A stretch of DNA of 6,454 nucleotides from Gammaproteobacteria bacterium (GTDB lineage: Bacteria > Pseudomonadota > Gammaproteobacteria > Tenderiales > Tenderiaceae): assembly GCA_024276775.1 (NCBI GenBank), contig JAJRWO010000124.1:1-6454 (forward strand), given 5' to 3'. The position numbers and the translations under genes are program-made. Numbering within the stretch: position 1 is the stretch's first letter; each line of letters begins with the position of its first letter. Below are positions 5,597 to 6,454 of this stretch, in pieces. The notes under the pieces were generated by a model that searched no databases, was not told the origin of the DNA, and was given only the letters and a program-made list of their open reading frames with translations.

Positions 5597-6394
5597 TAAG
5601 AAAATTGTATTTTATTGGTTGTTCCAGTATTTGCCAGCACCTCAAATAATGCTTGCTTGAGATATGATGCCTTCTTTCAATACCACGCCTAGGCTCAACC
5701 GCCAAACCCCGACTGGGAAACACATACTGCCAGCCAAACTCTTTATCTGCACTTGGGTATTTTTTAGCTAACGCATAAGGCAGATAAACTGAACCAAACC
5801 CCCCATCCAGATCTTGCTAATGAATTAAAGCCACCCGTTCCAAATGCAACTGCAAAGGCACCCGCAAATTATTCGCCAACGGAGTGACGCGGTCTTTCTT
5901 ACCCTTACCATCCCGAACCGTAATCTGTTTAAACCCAAAATCAATATCCTGAACACGCAATCGTACCGCCTCAGAAATCCGTAACCCACCCGCATACAGC
6001 AGCTTTACAATTAACCCGGCCGTCCCCTCCAGCAACGTCAACACATCCGCATTTGGTTAAAACAACAGGAATTCTAGGCTCCTTGCGTGAGCGGTTCGCG
6101 CTCACACCCACTAAAGGAGCCATCCACCTTGCTATATAAAAAGACCAGCGCGTTAAACGCCTGATTCTGAGTAGAAGGTGCCACATTTTTATGCACCGCC
6201 AAATGCGTCAAAAACTGCTCAACTTTCTCTCTAACATCCAGCAAAAGAGACGCTCGGCTCTGCACCGAATGAAATTTGACAAACCGCCTAACCCAGTCAC
6301 ACTACGTTAATTCAGTATTGTCAGCGTAACCCAGTCGACGCAACACACTCGCCATCTCCACCAGCAAAGAATCTTTTTGAACAGCATGAGGCAT
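5597..6394 (-). pseudogene. Decayed integron-type integrase (tyrosine recombinase), C-terminus lost
   Basis: Read in pieces it starts MPHAVQKDSLLVEMASVLRR (ATG at 6394, with AGGAG 10 nt upstream). It then runs through CDWVRRFVKFH, VEQFLTHLAVHKNVAPSTQN and NALVFLYSKV of the DNA-binding domain, RIPVVLTK, then LLYAGGLRISEAVRLRVQDID holding the first catalytic Arg, VRDGKGKKDRV, and SVYLPYALAKKYPSADKEFGWQYVF ending in GIERRHH. That last insert before RRHH is specific to integron integrases (compare IntI1 LPDALERKYP). Lesions are: amber codons at 6302-6304 (codon 31) and 5817-5819; a frame change near 6122-6125; a one-base insertion at 6051; and a small frame-breaking deletion near 5653-5658. The catalytic HxxR, H and Tyr region is absent: homology stops around 5620 and an unrelated TAA closes the frame at 5597-5599. 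It is convergent with alr. Confidence 0.88.
6077..6121. repeat. Nested inverted repeats inside the integrase pseudogene
   Basis: Outer arms ggctcctt (6077-6084) and aaggagcc (6114-6121) enclose inner arms gtgagcg (6087-6093) and cgctcac (6099-6105) around a gttcg loop. In the reconstructed integrase frame this region encodes a normal-length linker (MAPLVGVSANRSRKEP), so it is probably ancestral coding sequence and not an inserted element. Confidence 0.6.
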
Positions 6395-6404
6395 AACGAA
6401 TAAT

Positions 6405-6409
6405 CTCCT
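6405..6409 (-). promoter_or_regulatory. Relict ribosome binding site of the integrase pseudogene
   Basis: On the - strand AGGAG lies 10 nt before the ATG at 6394. It fixes the ancestral start codon of the integrase. The remaining bases up to the window edge show no recognisable attI site, cassette or promoter. Confidence 0.6.
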
Positions 6410-6454
6410 GTAAACAACCACCCAATGACAGGTTATCCATACAATACCAATATA

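Noticed and set aside
6077..6121. Palindromic element inserted into the integrase gene (REP/MITE-like)
   Set aside because: The reconstructed linker between SKV and RIPVVLT has about the same length as in IntI1, so no extra sequence seems to have been added.
6302..6304. Amber recoding as the explanation for the stops in the integrase
   Set aside because: Independent frameshifts and loss of the catalytic end show the gene is decayed, and alr uses TAG as its normal stop.
6407..6431. CTGT...ACAG pair upstream of the integrase start, as a possible LexA box
   Set aside because: The half-sites are 16 nt apart, whereas the gammaproteobacterial LexA box needs 8 between CTGT and ACAG.

Overview
The window comes from a gammaproteobacterium, by gene content and order. 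It carries the conserved block rpsF-priB-rpsR-(DUF2232 membrane protein)-rplI-dnaB-alr, all on the + strand, at a moderate GC content. In enterics the same block is rpsF-priB-rpsR-rplI without the membrane protein. In Pseudomonas it is rpsF-rpsR-membrane protein-rplI-dnaB-alr without priB. Having both genes points to a non-enteric, non-pseudomonad gammaproteobacterium. I cannot name a genus.

Layout. Positions 1-173 (- strand) hold the 5' end of a transposase/integrase-like gene that runs off the left edge. Two near-identical 24-bp direct repeats (204-227, 241-264) lie upstream of it and look like the end of that mobile element. A good sigma70-type promoter (275-303) follows almost directly, then a structured 5' leader with two hairpins (313-342, 347-371), then rpsF (bS6), priB, rpsR (bS18), a polytopic membrane protein and rplI (bL9). 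A strong intrinsic terminator (2937-2972) closes that unit. dnaB and alr follow and overlap by 4 bp (ATGA).

Downstream of alr, and convergent with it (5597-6394, - strand), lies a broken integron-type tyrosine recombinase. It has two in-frame amber codons, at least three frame disruptions and a missing catalytic C-terminus. It keeps the integron-integrase-specific segment before the RRHH motif, so the assignment is firm even though the gene is dead.

How the genes work together: bS6, bS18 and bL9 are ribosomal proteins. PriB and DnaB act in replication restart and fork unwinding. Alr supplies D-alanine for peptidoglycan. This is an ordinary essential housekeeping island flanked on both sides by mobile-element or recombinase debris. 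I see no convincing new multi-gene system. The points worth a second look are the element edge against the rpsF promoter, the start-codon hairpin in the transposase, the rpsF leader structure, the duplicated repeat in the bS6 tail, the paired palindromes around rplI and the integrase remnant.
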